NCBI GenBank assembly: GCA_900538465.1
Contig: UPXV01000054.1
Coordinates: 1-11,211, forward strand
DNA length: 11,211 nucleotides
Source: an uncultured Erysipelotrichaceae bacterium
GTDB taxonomy: Bacteria; Bacillota_I; Bacilli_A; Erysipelotrichales; Coprobacillaceae
Reading direction: 5' to 3'
Shown: in pieces, positions 1 through 6,952 of the stretch
Position numbering within the stretch: position 1 is the first letter of the stretch
How the letters are laid out: each line of letters begins with the position of its first letter
Notes under the pieces: model-generated
Told to the model about the DNA's origin: nothing
Database searches by the model: none
What the model saw: the letters and a program-made list of their open reading frames with translations, nothing else
Translations under genes and position numbers: made by a program

Positions 1-40
1 TATATACAAAGAAAATTTTCATTTTTCTTTTTTTTAGAAG

Positions 41-72
41 AAAAAAATGAAAAAACTCTATTTTTTTCATTT
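41..72 (-). terminator. Rho-independent terminator closing the small-gene array
   Basis: On the minus strand an 11-bp stem (arms 62-72 and 45-55, loop 56-61) is followed by a run of T (positions 47 down to 41). It lies about 100 bases past the stop of the last gene in the array. A second A/T hairpin is possible at 19-49, so the region could terminate in both directions. The stem is almost all A-T, which lowers its stability. Confidence 0.6.
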
Positions 73-175
73 CTATAATATAAATGAAGGATTTGAACTC
101 TCCTATTTTTATTTCCCTATTATCGGGTAAAAGCCGAAATAATTTCTTATCTCTATTATAATACTAATCATTAAA

Positions 176-622
176 TCATGACTTAATTCTATTTTTCACA
201 GAATTAGCTGCTATGTTATTTTCATCCACTTTTAATATCTCATCACAACATTTCTCAAATTCCTCATCTGGTACTGAGACAATAAAATCTAGTTGGTTAT
301 AAAAAAACAAATAGTATTCTTTATAACTGATATCATTTTCATCTAATTGTACAGCCCTTTTTGCATGATATAACGCTTGATCATATGCCCCTTCTAAGAA
401 ATTTAATGGGTGAGCTAATATAAGAGAAGCAAAGTAATGATCTTTTGCATTTTCATTTTTAATTAATTTATTAAGATAGAACAAATAAAACATTACAGAC
501 TCTGAATTAATAGCCGCCTCCATAATACAATTATAAACTTCGTCATCTGTCATCGTAGATTCTAACAAATTAGCTTTTTCAAATTCACCTAATAAAATCA
601 ACTGCCCTAATTCATTCATCAT
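176..622 (-). CDS. Small helical TPR-like protein (148 aa), candidate immunity or accessory protein
   Basis: A 148-aa acidic, soluble, apparently all-helical protein with no signal peptide or membrane segment. Residues about 75-95 (ALYHAKRAVQLDENDISY) and about 120-145 (CCDEILKVDENNIAANSVK) look like two degenerate tetratricopeptide units, with the small-residue helix followed by the D-E-N turn typical of TPRs. TPRs bind proteins, so a partner-binding role is an inference. It is the last gene of a three-gene run: its ATG lies 12 bases after the stop of the upstream membrane gene and has no clear Shine-Dalgarno, so translational coupling is likely. ATG-ATG gives two adjacent possible starts. 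The specific family is not recognised. Confidence 0.75.
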   Translation of the reverse strand: MMNELGQLILLGEFEKANLLESTMTDDEVYNCIMEAAINSESVMFYLFYLNKLIKNENAKDHYFASLILAHPLNFLEGAYDQALYHAKRAVQLDENDISYKEYYLFFYNQLDFIVSVPDEEFEKCCDEILKVDENNIAANSVKNRIKS

Positions 623-634
623 TACACTATCACT

Positions 635-1027
635 CTATTTTAATAATTTCTTTTCATTTTCTATAATTTTATTAACATAAAAAATACAATCTATTGATAT
701 AAATGCTGGTATAATTGTAAGTGATAGAAAAAAAATTTTACTCCATATAATCATTGTTAATGACATGAATGCTATTAATCCATAACAAAATGCAAAAAAG
801 TAGGGAACATATGGTAAAAGGTTGTTTGTTCTATCTATCAACGAAATCAAATTCCCTTTTTTAGCTTGATATTTTATAATCAAACAAAAGCTAATATTCA
901 TCACTAATCCACTGATAAGCGGATTCAATCCCATTCTATACAACTCCATAGAAATAGGAGCACAATAAATATAACTCATTGCTATTACAAATACACATAT
1001 TATTACAAATATAATTCTTCTTATCAT
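635..1027 (-). CDS. Small four-helix membrane protein (130 aa), member of a local paralogous family
   Basis: A 130-aa very hydrophobic protein with a positively charged start (MIRR) and about four membrane segments, near residues 4-22, 33-52, 69-92 and 94-117, ending in a lysine-rich tail. A Shine-Dalgarno AGGAGG sits 8 bases before the ATG. The stop of the preceding membrane gene is only 15 bases upstream, so the two are co-transcribed. The signature before helix 3 (IDRTNNLLPYVPYFFAF) recurs in the 133-aa protein at 3333-3734 (KTDKAIIYVPYLFVF) and in the remnant at 3876-4025 (IDRLAKYVPFVLFAF). This shows a local multi-copy family. Function is unknown; membrane immunity proteins are one possibility given the barstar in the array. 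Confidence 0.8.
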   Translation of the reverse strand: MIRRIIFVIICVFVIAMSYIYCAPISMELYRMGLNPLISGLVMNISFCLIIKYQAKKGNLISLIDRTNNLLPYVPYFFAFCYGLIAFMSLTMIIWSKIFFLSLTIIPAFISIDCIFYVNKIIENEKKLLK

Positions 1028-1042
1028 TGAATGTTCCTCCTG

Positions 1043-1420
1043 TTACTCTTTGGCAGATGCAATAATATTACAAAATAATGTACACATATGAAAACAAGTT
1101 ATTAGTGGTAAATACATCATTGTATAAATAATCTGCTTTGTGCTTATAAACATAACAGTCATATAAAAAACATTAATCAATAAACCCATAAAAATAATAT
1201 ATATCCCATAGCGTAGCTTTCCATCCATGATATTCATAATAATTTTGGCGATGCCTAGAGCTTTAAGCAATATTGCGCCAAGCAAAATAGTATACATAAA
1301 TAAAGCTGTAAACAAACTCACTGGCATAATATTCAATAGTCCTCTATCAAAGCCACTATAAGCAAAGCACAAAAACATAACCACCAAATAAATAAATAAA
1401 ACCAAAATCTTTTTTAACAT
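1043..1420 (-). CDS. Small four-helix membrane protein (125 aa)
   Basis: A 125-aa hydrophobic protein starting MLKK, with about four membrane helices near residues 4-22, 32-55, 68-91 and 95-118. GAGG lies 5 bases or so before the ATG. Length, basic N-terminus, helix spacing and charged end (SAKE) match the next gene (635-1027), so the two look like a diverged tandem pair, although this copy lacks the YVP motif. It is followed after 15 bases by the 130-aa gene and then by the TPR-like gene, forming a tight operon. Function not recognised. Confidence 0.78.
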   Translation of the reverse strand: MLKKILVLFIYLVVMFLCFAYSGFDRGLLNIMPVSLFTALFMYTILLGAILLKALGIAKIIMNIMDGKLRYGIYIIFMGLLINVFYMTVMFISTKQIIYTMMYLPLITCFHMCTLFCNIIASAKE

Positions 1421-1508
1421 AATTTCCTCACTCCCAGTTCAAATTTTCAAATATTGTCATTAATTTTCAACAACATCCATATTAAAAAAACTATCTTTTC
1501 TCAAAGTC

Positions 1509-2510
1509 TCATACTATTGATGATAGTTTATAGATCAAACATTTTGAATAAGTTGTTTCTACTCTAATAACGATTAAAATATCTTTCTCAAATGAAATAT
1601 AAGACTGCATAAAATCATATTCCAATTCTATTTTCTTCACATCTCCTGTTTCCAGATAATGTAATTTTATCATATTTCTCTCTACCTCGCAAAAAACATT
1701 CTCTTCCCTTTTACAATCATAAACAAAATATCCACCATAAAGTCTATTACAAATATCATCAACGGAATCAAAAATCTTATTATTTAAATTTAATACTATG
1801 TCCCCATCCTTATTGAAAACTTTTAAATAGCATTCTTTTGAAAATCTAGAAAATTCATCTAGAGAAATGAAATCCATAATTTTATAAATATTTCCATATA
1901 CTGAAAAATAATAATAATTTTCATCAAAGGAACATCCAGATTTCATAAAACGATTATAGACTTCTTTTGGCATTTCATTAAATTCTTTAAACATACCATC
2001 CCATATAAAAAATTTATCATAACATCGGTCAAATTTGTCAGAAAAAGAAAATTTCCAAATTTGTTTATTTCTTCTTTTTAAATTATATATTAATTCAGCA
2101 TTTTGAAGATAATTAAAATTAAATCTTTGTATTTCTCCATTTAAAAAATTATATTTTAATATAATAAATTCAGAATTATTATTATCTTTAGAATATAGCT
2201 TTGAGCATATCAAAATATTTTCTTTATCACATTGTATAACTTTAAAAATTTTATAATCCTTTAAAATTCTTTTTTTCTGTATTAACTTTCCATTAATACT
2301 GTAAATATAAAGAAATTCTGAAAAATATTTGTAACATATAATATATTGATCATCATTTGTAATAATAATTCCTGATATATTGCTATAGGGGTATTTTTGA
2401 ATACGTTGATTAATGATATCATATACTTTAATAAAAGATGTTCCCCACATAATTGCATAATTTTCTGAAGATGAAACATATAATGAATCACATTTACCTA
2501 AATCAATCAT
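1509..2510 (-). CDS. Beta-propeller-like protein of unknown function (333 aa)
   Basis: A 333-aa cytoplasmic-looking protein with no signal peptide. It consists of repeated short beta-strand blocks rich in aromatic residues, for example YAIMWGTSFIKVYDI, IICYKYFSEFLYIYSI, FIILKYNFLNGEI, YYYFSVYGNIYKIMD and FVYDCKREENVFCEV. Spacing of about 40-50 residues between the blocks suggests a degenerate WD40/YVTN-type propeller with six or seven blades; the fold is inferred from the pattern, not proven. GGAGG lies 6 bases before the ATG, and a likely promoter sits just upstream at 2562-2592. It is followed, after 88 bases without an obvious terminator, by the membrane-protein pair. The pseudogene at 6330-6694 has similar blocks and may be a decayed relative. 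Confidence 0.72.
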   Translation of the reverse strand: MIDLGKCDSLYVSSSENYAIMWGTSFIKVYDIINQRIQKYPYSNISGIIITNDDQYIICYKYFSEFLYIYSINGKLIQKKRILKDYKIFKVIQCDKENILICSKLYSKDNNNSEFIILKYNFLNGEIQRFNFNYLQNAELIYNLKRRNKQIWKFSFSDKFDRCYDKFFIWDGMFKEFNEMPKEVYNRFMKSGCSFDENYYYFSVYGNIYKIMDFISLDEFSRFSKECYLKVFNKDGDIVLNLNNKIFDSVDDICNRLYGGYFVYDCKREENVFCEVERNMIKLHYLETGDVKKIELEYDFMQSYISFEKDILIVIRVETTYSKCLIYKLSSIV

Positions 2511-2561
2511 TTATTACCTCCATATCTCATATTTTAATATTTTTACTTTCCTTTTCTCAAT

Positions 2562-2592
2562 ATTATATCATTTAAAATATCTAATCTGTCCA
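2562..2592 (-). promoter_or_regulatory. Predicted sigma-A promoter with extended -10 for the 333-aa gene
   Basis: On the minus strand TGGACA (2587-2592) is followed after 19 bases by TATAAT (2562-2567). The -10 is preceded by TG-n (TGATATAAT), the extended -10 that tolerates non-ideal spacing. It lies inside the 3' end of the upstream gene fragment, about 50 bases before the ATG at 2510. Confidence 0.4.
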
Positions 2593-2891
2593 ATGTATAT
2601 ATCTCCAAGACAGTATATTTTGCATAATGGTGTTTTCTTACTATTTTCAAAAGAATGACTATATTCTACTAAGTCAGAAATATATTTTTTTGATTCATAC
2701 TTGAATTTATCCTCTATATCTATACCATCAAATATTTTAAATACAGCAAGCACGTCTTCTTTATTTTTAATCATTAACCATTTCGACTTGCGCCTAATAA
2801 AATTTTCTTCAACAACAGCAACATTCTCCCAAGAAACGAACACATATTTGACATTACGTTGATATAATGCTTTATTTGAGTAATACCTCGT
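2568..2891 (-). pseudogene. 3' fragment of an unrecognised gene, 5' end decayed
   Basis: An open frame runs from a TAA at 2892-2894 to the stop at 2568. The first usable initiator is the GTG at 2843 (91 aa), but it has no Shine-Dalgarno, and convincing coding sequence continues in frame before it (KALYQRNVKYVFVSW). A further piece in another frame (NGYLLEEVYWYL, around 2915-2955) suggests the gene once began further upstream. The protein is acidic and soluble, with the ending GDIYIGQIRYFK. The likely state is a truncated or frameshifted small gene; a short functional product from 2843 cannot be excluded. Family not recognised. Confidence 0.5.
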
Positions 2892-2976
2892 TTAGCTTTA
2901 GAATCACTTATAATATGGAAAGCTTAAGATACCAATATACTTCCTCTAATAAATAACCATTCTAGTATACTCAAAA

Positions 2977-3330
2977 TTAATCTGAAATTTTTTGAGCAAA
3001 ACCAGTTGAATTTATTATATATATCTCTATTTCATATTTAAATTTCCAATTTTGATTTTAGGCATACTATCAAATATCGCTGCTGTTATAGTACCATAAT
3101 GATAATTACCAAAATAATCACCAATTCATGTAACAACATGAAAATATATTTCATCATTCCATACCCATTATAATTAATACGCTTTAATTTAAAGTATCAA
3201 ATCTTCCCAGTATTGACTAAATTTTATTCTCATCAACAAAGCCTGGATAATGATATACATTTCTTGTATTTCCCCTGCGTATATTAGGGTTTATACACTG
3301 TGCTATTTCAACATAATATGATACTAACAT
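2977..3330 (-). pseudogene. Decayed small soluble gene (about 118 codons), candidate former immunity gene
   Basis: The ATG at 3330 starts two bases after the stop of the membrane gene upstream, the arrangement of a coupled operon gene. The first frame reads MLVSYYVEIAQCINPN onward and ends after 38 codons at TAG (3217-3219). Coding-like sequence then jumps frames: SILGRFDTLN, WVWNDEIYFHVVT, then IGDYFGNYHYGTITAAIFD, and finally back to the first frame with KFKYEIEIYIINSTGFAQK before TAA at 2977. There are at least two frameshifts and three nonsense codons, so it cannot make the full product. Family not recognised. Confidence 0.5.
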
Positions 3331-3332
3331 TT

Positions 3333-3734
3333 TTAGTGATCATCAATCTTTTCATATTGCTTAAATACTCTTTGGATCAAATCGTTTGCGTGTAAAGATA
3401 CAAAAAAAGATAAAAAATAAGATGAGAATCCATATATTTTTAATCCAAAAACCACAATAAGACTAAAAAAGAATAACAAAGCAAAGAAAAACACAAAGAG
3501 ATAAGGTACATATATAATCGCTTTATCTGTTTTTTTATATAATCTATATAAATAATTCTTTTTATCTAAAATTTTAAAAATAAAATATACCAAATAAATA
3601 ATTGTAGCATTTTTTACAATACTTATAACAATATTATTTATCTCTTCATAGGAATTAGAAAATGGCCAACACCATACAAAGCCTAAAAACATCAATAGTA
3701 ATGATATATACAAAAATATCCATATCTTCTTCAT
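3333..3734 (-). CDS. Small four-helix membrane protein (133 aa), paralogue of the gene at 635-1027
   Basis: A 133-aa hydrophobic protein starting MKKIWIFLYIS, with about four membrane segments near residues 4-20, 35-52, 70-95 and 97-114 and a charged C-terminus ending KIDDH. Upstream in-frame ATGs exist at 3752 and 3740, but AGGAG lies 7 bases before the ATG at 3734 and inside the longer version, so 3734 is preferred. The YVPYLFVF block before helix 3 and the total layout match the 130-aa gene at 635-1027. A broken third copy lies directly upstream at 3876-4025, so this looks like an old tandem duplication. Function unknown. Confidence 0.75.
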   Translation of the reverse strand: MKKIWIFLYISLLLMFLGFVWCWPFSNSYEEINNIVISIVKNATIIYLVYFIFKILDKKNYLYRLYKKTDKAIIYVPYLFVFFFALLFFFSLIVVFGLKIYGFSSYFLSFFVSLHANDLIQRVFKQYEKIDDH

Positions 3735-3875
3735 ACTCATTCTCCTAAACATATGCTAATTAGAATAAAAATAAACTTTTCATTTTAATTACTTATTAGC
3801 TATGACTTATCATCTTTATAAAAATTTAAAATTAAAACCTTTGAACACAGTGCTCTAGTAACCATAAAAAGACAC

Positions 3876-4025
3876 TCACTTGTAAAAAAATATTTTTGTT
3901 TCAATCAGTTCAATTACCGATTCAAATGCAAATAAAACAAAGGGTACATATTTAGCTAACCTATCTATGCCTTTTATATAATATTTTTCATTTCTACTTT
4001 TACTTGAAACTCTTTCAGCTATTAT
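3876..4025 (-). pseudogene. Remnant of a third copy of the small membrane-protein family
   Basis: In one frame the segment reads IAERVSSKSRNEKYY, then IKGIDRLAKYVPFVLFAFES, and stops at TGA (3876-3878). The IDR...YVPFVLFAF part matches the loop-plus-helix-3 region of the intact proteins at 635-1027 and 3333-3734. There is no start codon or first two helices, and the last helix is missing. It lies just after the stop of the 411-aa gene. The rest of the gap up to the 133-aa gene (3735-3875) is A/T-rich and shows nothing else recognisable. Confidence 0.5.
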
Positions 4026-4027
4026 AA

Positions 4028-5263
4028 TTAAAAAATATATGGAATCTCCTTTACTTTTACATATTTTATTAGCTTACTGTATTCATCTATGAGTGCATTT
4101 ATCATTTTTTCTTCAAATAGCTTTTTATCAATATTAAGTGTTATATCATAATAAATATCTAGTTCTTTTAACTCATAATAATTCATAATTGTTAAGACTT
4201 CATTTTCTTCTTTTCTTAGCTCATAATGATTATCATTTAATTTCAAACAATCAAACCTATTTTTCTTACAATACTCTTCTATCGTTGTAATTGATGATAT
4301 CTCAACAATGGGATATGCCGGAGCATCATAAATATGATACTCTGGTTGTTTCCCGTCTTTTGTATAAATAAAGTATCCTAGAACTTCAGCAGCATTCATA
4401 CTTTCTTCAACAAAATAGAAATGGCTTTTCTTATATTTTTTTAAGATAATATATTGATTGTCTACTAACTGTATTTGATATTGATTCTGTGGAATTTTGA
4501 TAGGTGTAGAATTTTGTTCTAAAAATTCTTTTGAGTAGTCTTCGTGTCCTCTTAGATATAAAGTTTTAACATTTTCATCCCAGAATATATTTTCTTTGAT
4601 ATTGTTTATCACTTTTTTAATTTTCATCTTCCTTTGAAACTTTTTAATTTTATAGGTCTCTATCCATTCAGGTGTATTAATCATATCCTCGAACAACCAA
4701 ATATTAACAATATTATCTTTCTCATATATACGATAAGCAGATTTGTAGGAAAGTAATTTTTCTTTTGGCAAAAACTCATAAACGTAGCAACCAAATGCCA
4801 TGTAATAATTAATTGATATATAAATTCCTATATAAAGTGAAGTGTATTTATTATATTTTTGAAAGTTCAACTTATGAATATAGCAGGTATAAAACTGATC
4901 ATGGAAAAAAGAGAATAAGATATCTCTACACTTAAATATTTCTTTTTTTGAAAGTTCTCCACAAATAAATATTCTTGCAAATCCTGAAACTCTAACATCA
5001 GATTTAATTGTTAAATCCATATTATTTTTTCTTACATATATTTCTTCGCCATCTTCCATTAATTTCATATTTTTTATCTGAGATAATAATTGTTCTTTAT
5101 TTAGTAGTACTCCTTTTTCTTCACTTGGGTAAAGAAAGGCACCTTTTATAAAATAAACATTTTCATTCATATTAAAAAGTGATAATAATTCTATGATTTT
5201 CTCCACATTCATAATATCTATTCTTTTAACAGTCATACTCAATTCAATCATTTTCTTATCCAC
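4028..5263 (-). CDS. Unrecognised soluble protein (411 aa)
   Basis: The largest gene of the array; no family recognised. There is no signal peptide or clear membrane helix. The start is chosen as GTG at 5263 because GGAGG lies 8 bases before it; an in-frame ATG at 5278 (416 aa) has no ribosome site and itself contains the GGAGG. Visible parts, numbered on the GTG start: a mixed alpha/beta N-terminal half to about residue 190 rich in Tyr and Phe; a basic helix (KIKKFQRKMKIKKVINNIKE, about 200-220); and a C-terminal beta-rich half with YHIYDAPAYPIVEISS (about 310) and an acidic helical end. It sits just downstream of a decayed gene and the barstar gene, so an immunity or related role is possible but only by association. 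Confidence 0.7.
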   Translation of the reverse strand: MDKKMIELSMTVKRIDIMNVEKIIELLSLFNMNENVYFIKGAFLYPSEEKGVLLNKEQLLSQIKNMKLMEDGEEIYVRKNNMDLTIKSDVRVSGFARIFICGELSKKEIFKCRDILFSFFHDQFYTCYIHKLNFQKYNKYTSLYIGIYISINYYMAFGCYVYEFLPKEKLLSYKSAYRIYEKDNIVNIWLFEDMINTPEWIETYKIKKFQRKMKIKKVINNIKENIFWDENVKTLYLRGHEDYSKEFLEQNSTPIKIPQNQYQIQLVDNQYIILKKYKKSHFYFVEESMNAAEVLGYFIYTKDGKQPEYHIYDAPAYPIVEISSITTIEEYCKKNRFDCLKLNDNHYELRKEENEVLTIMNYYELKELDIYYDITLNIDKKLFEEKMINALIDEYSKLIKYVKVKEIPYIF

Positions 5264-5318
5264 AATCAATTCCTCCATTAACCAAGACAGTTTTTTGTTA
5301 AGTCATTATTCTTCCAAA

Positions 5319-5349
5319 ATTATACACATGCATTATCTATCTTCTACAA
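5319..5349 (-). promoter_or_regulatory. Possible promoter for the 411-aa gene
   Basis: On the minus strand TTGTAG (5344-5349) precedes a perfect TATAAT (5319-5324) with a long 19-base spacer. Transcription would begin about 50 bases before the GTG at 5263. In such A/T-rich sequence TATAAT occurs by chance, so support is modest. Confidence 0.3.
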
Positions 5350-5606
5350 AAATACTTTCCAAATAGCTATGAGCTTCATTATTACATTCATAACAAAATA
5401 CTAATTTGTAACTGACATAGCACATACTTTTTAGTCTTATCAACTATTTTAATAAATGCTTGTTTCCCTTTCCACATTCTATCTCTACCGAAAGTAATAT
5501 TTCATCAATCATCGATAATTGAAATTTGTTTTCAAAAATCCTTTTATTTATATGTTCTTAAATATAACAAAAAGAATATCTCATTTCTTTAAAGAAGGAT
5601 CTTTCT
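5333..5606 (-). pseudogene. Decayed small gene with two in-frame stops
   Basis: A single minus-strand frame keeps protein-like sequence for about 90 codons, broken by TAA at 5558-5560 and TAG at 5444-5446. The pieces are RSFFKEMRYSFCYI, EHINKRIFENKFQLSMIDE through GKGNKHLLK, and LIRLKSMCYVSYKLVFCYEC ending in YLESIFVEDR at TAA 5333-5335. No initiator with a ribosome site is seen. Because the frame is preserved across both stops, this reads as a recently inactivated gene rather than random sequence. Family not recognised. It fills most of the gap between the barstar gene and the 411-aa gene. Confidence 0.45.
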
Positions 5607-5633
5607 CATCAATGATCTTATAAAATCATACAC

Positions 5634-6065
5634 TCACATATTTATATCTTCATCAATCAAATAGACATCAAAAGATTTTATCTTATTCATTCCTCCAGAA
5701 GTTGTTAAACACTCTTTTTCATAAAAATATACAATATATTTTAAACATTCTATAAAAATCTGTTTATCTTTTTGATATTGAGATAAAAAATTTGAATAAT
5801 TATAAATCACTAATATAAATCCTTGGCTCTCATCCCAAAATTCTAAATCTCTCATACAATCAGTAAAGGCATCCCAATTATTACCAAAATAATTAGCAAA
5901 ACAATATACCTTTCCAAAATAATCATAACATTGTTGTTGGGTTTGTATAAGCTTACCATCAATATACTGAATATAAAAATCTTCTTTATTAAGCAAATCA
6001 ATATATTCTTCTTTTAGTTTCAGAAAATCTTTTTTACTGATTTTACTAACAATATTTTTAATCAT
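5634..6065 (-). CDS. Barstar-family protein (ribonuclease inhibitor / immunity protein, 143 aa)
   Basis: The block ANYFGNNWDAFTDCMRDL (about residues 57-74) matches the barstar signature, where the inhibitor helix of B. amyloliquefaciens barstar has YYGENLDALWDAL. The two acidic residues that plug the barnase active site (Asp35 and Asp39 there) correspond to Asp65 and Asp69 here. The preceding strand (YIQYIDGKLI) and the following strand (GFILVIYNYSNF) also fit the fold. The third contact acid (Glu76 there) appears to be replaced by a non-acidic residue, although my alignment is by eye. At 143 aa it is longer than the 90-aa classical barstar, as in many immunity homologues. GAGG lies 7 bases before the ATG. 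Family assignment is firm; the cognate nuclease is not in the window. It is cytoplasmic, with no signal peptide. Confidence 0.88.
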   Translation of the reverse strand: MIKNIVSKISKKDFLKLKEEYIDLLNKEDFYIQYIDGKLIQTQQQCYDYFGKVYCFANYFGNNWDAFTDCMRDLEFWDESQGFILVIYNYSNFLSQYQKDKQIFIECLKYIVYFYEKECLTTSGGMNKIKSFDVYLIDEDINM

Positions 6066-6223
6066 CTGATTACCTCACTTTCAAAAAAGTTACCTAATGT
6101 GCTTACATCATATGATCTTTTTCAAACACTATTATCAAAGTCTGAATATCTAGATTATGAATGATGTTAATTTAACTTAATGACGTTGGGCATTATTATC
6201 CCATTATACTTTTAAAGAGTTTT

Positions 6224-6340
6224 TTACAGTTTTAGATAATCCCTTGAAAGCTCTTTATATGTTCTCAAAGTCATAGTAAGCCTTGCTATATAGGCAAATG
6301 TCAAACAAATAGCTAAACATTTCAAAGCGTTAGTTTTTAA
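6224..6340 (-). pseudogene. Short possible remnant in the gap upstream of barstar
   Basis: One frame (LKTNALKCLAICLTFAYIAR, then LTMTLRTYKELSRDYLKL) is open for 38 codons to TAA at 6224-6226 and contains one hydrophobic stretch, but it has no start codon with a ribosome site. A second frame over the same bases also looks partly protein-like, so assignment is weak. The remaining 6066-6223 holds a perfect TATAAT (6203-6208, no good -35) that might serve the barstar gene, and nothing else that I can identify. Confidence 0.2.
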
Positions 6341-6694
6341 CTATTAAATAAAAATCATAAATAATAAAGGGAATTAAAGACAGTATTCCTACAAACATAA
6401 TAACTATAAACATAAATGGAAATAAAATTATAGAAAGTATTATTGTTTGTTTTTATATTTTAGTTAATCTATTACTAAAAACATCTCAAACATAAAAATA
6501 TTTTTTAGAATAAGAAGCTATATAAACAATTCCCTTTTTAGATATTAAAACCTTTTTCATGTTTAAAATCTTTTTTGTTTCAGATATTAATTTATGATTG
6601 TAATCATAAGTATATAATATATCATGTTTTTTATTAGATAATAATCAGTAGAATAACTTCTAATATACTCTTTTATTACACTGTAATTATTCAT
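6330..6694 (-). pseudogene. Broken gene with propeller-like strands and C-terminal membrane anchor
   Basis: The start is well formed: a purine-rich GGGAAGGGAAG run, then ATG at 6694 and MNNYSVIKEYIRSYSTDYY. After about 22 codons the frame shifts by one base near 6635 and continues HDILYTYDYNHKLISETKK, ISKKGIVYIASYSKKYFYV. It then meets TGA (6486-6488) exactly where a Trp would fit a propeller-like strand (YV-W-DVFSNRL), and TAA at 6453-6455. The last 40 codons, to TAA at 6330, form a hydrophobic tail (IILFPFMFIVIMFVGILSLI) of one or two membrane segments. The strand pattern resembles the 333-aa gene at 1509-2510. It is non-functional as it stands. Confidence 0.55.
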
Positions 6695-6952
6695 TTTCTT
6701 CCCTTCCCTCTACTATTTTATAATTAACTTTTAGAATACTTATTTTATTATCACTAAACTTTTCAAGATGATTAGACAACCTATCTATTGTATTAATTGG
6801 TTTAATATTCACACAAAGACTTCTGCTAATTCCACTGAGAAGTACACTTTTTGATGAAACGAATTTAAAATTCTATCCATAATGAAATTTCTTTCAGATT
6901 GAGATGAACCTTTAGAAAGAGCTTGAGAAAAATCAACTATTTTTCTATTGGT
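6687..6952 (-). pseudogene. N-terminal remnant of a DDE transposase (insertion-sequence relic)
   Basis: Two frames one base apart give an N-terminal transposase-like sequence: TNRKIVDFSQALSKGSSQSE, RNFIMDRILNSFHQKV, then after a one-base deletion near 6843 LLSGISRSLCVNIKPINTID and RLSNHLEKF. The SGI-RSL...TIDRLS-HL pattern is what I know from the N-terminal region of Firmicutes DDE transposases that precedes the catalytic domain; this is recall, not a search result. The start codon is lost: the first codon follows directly on the TAA of the 146-aa gene. The catalytic domain and inverted repeats are absent, and the frame runs into the ribosome site of the next pseudogene. Confidence 0.5.

Noticed and set aside
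85..110. Minus-strand GAGTTCAAATCC looks like a tRNA T-arm
   Set aside because: The stem around the loop has a mismatch and a wobble, and no D-arm, anticodon arm or acceptor stem can be drawn around it.
2282..2491. A 69-codon minus-strand frame inside the propeller gene
   Set aside because: It overlaps the 333-aa gene in another frame, has no Shine-Dalgarno and does not look like a protein.
6181..6205. TTGGGCATTATTATCCC as an insertion-sequence inverted repeat
   Set aside because: I found no matching partner near the transposase relic or elsewhere in the window, so an IS end cannot be supported.
6486..6488. TGA read as Trp, suggesting a Mollicutes-type code
   Set aside because: Intact genes nearby use TGG for Trp and TGA as a stop (for example barstar ends in TGA), and the same pseudogene also has a frameshift and a TAA.
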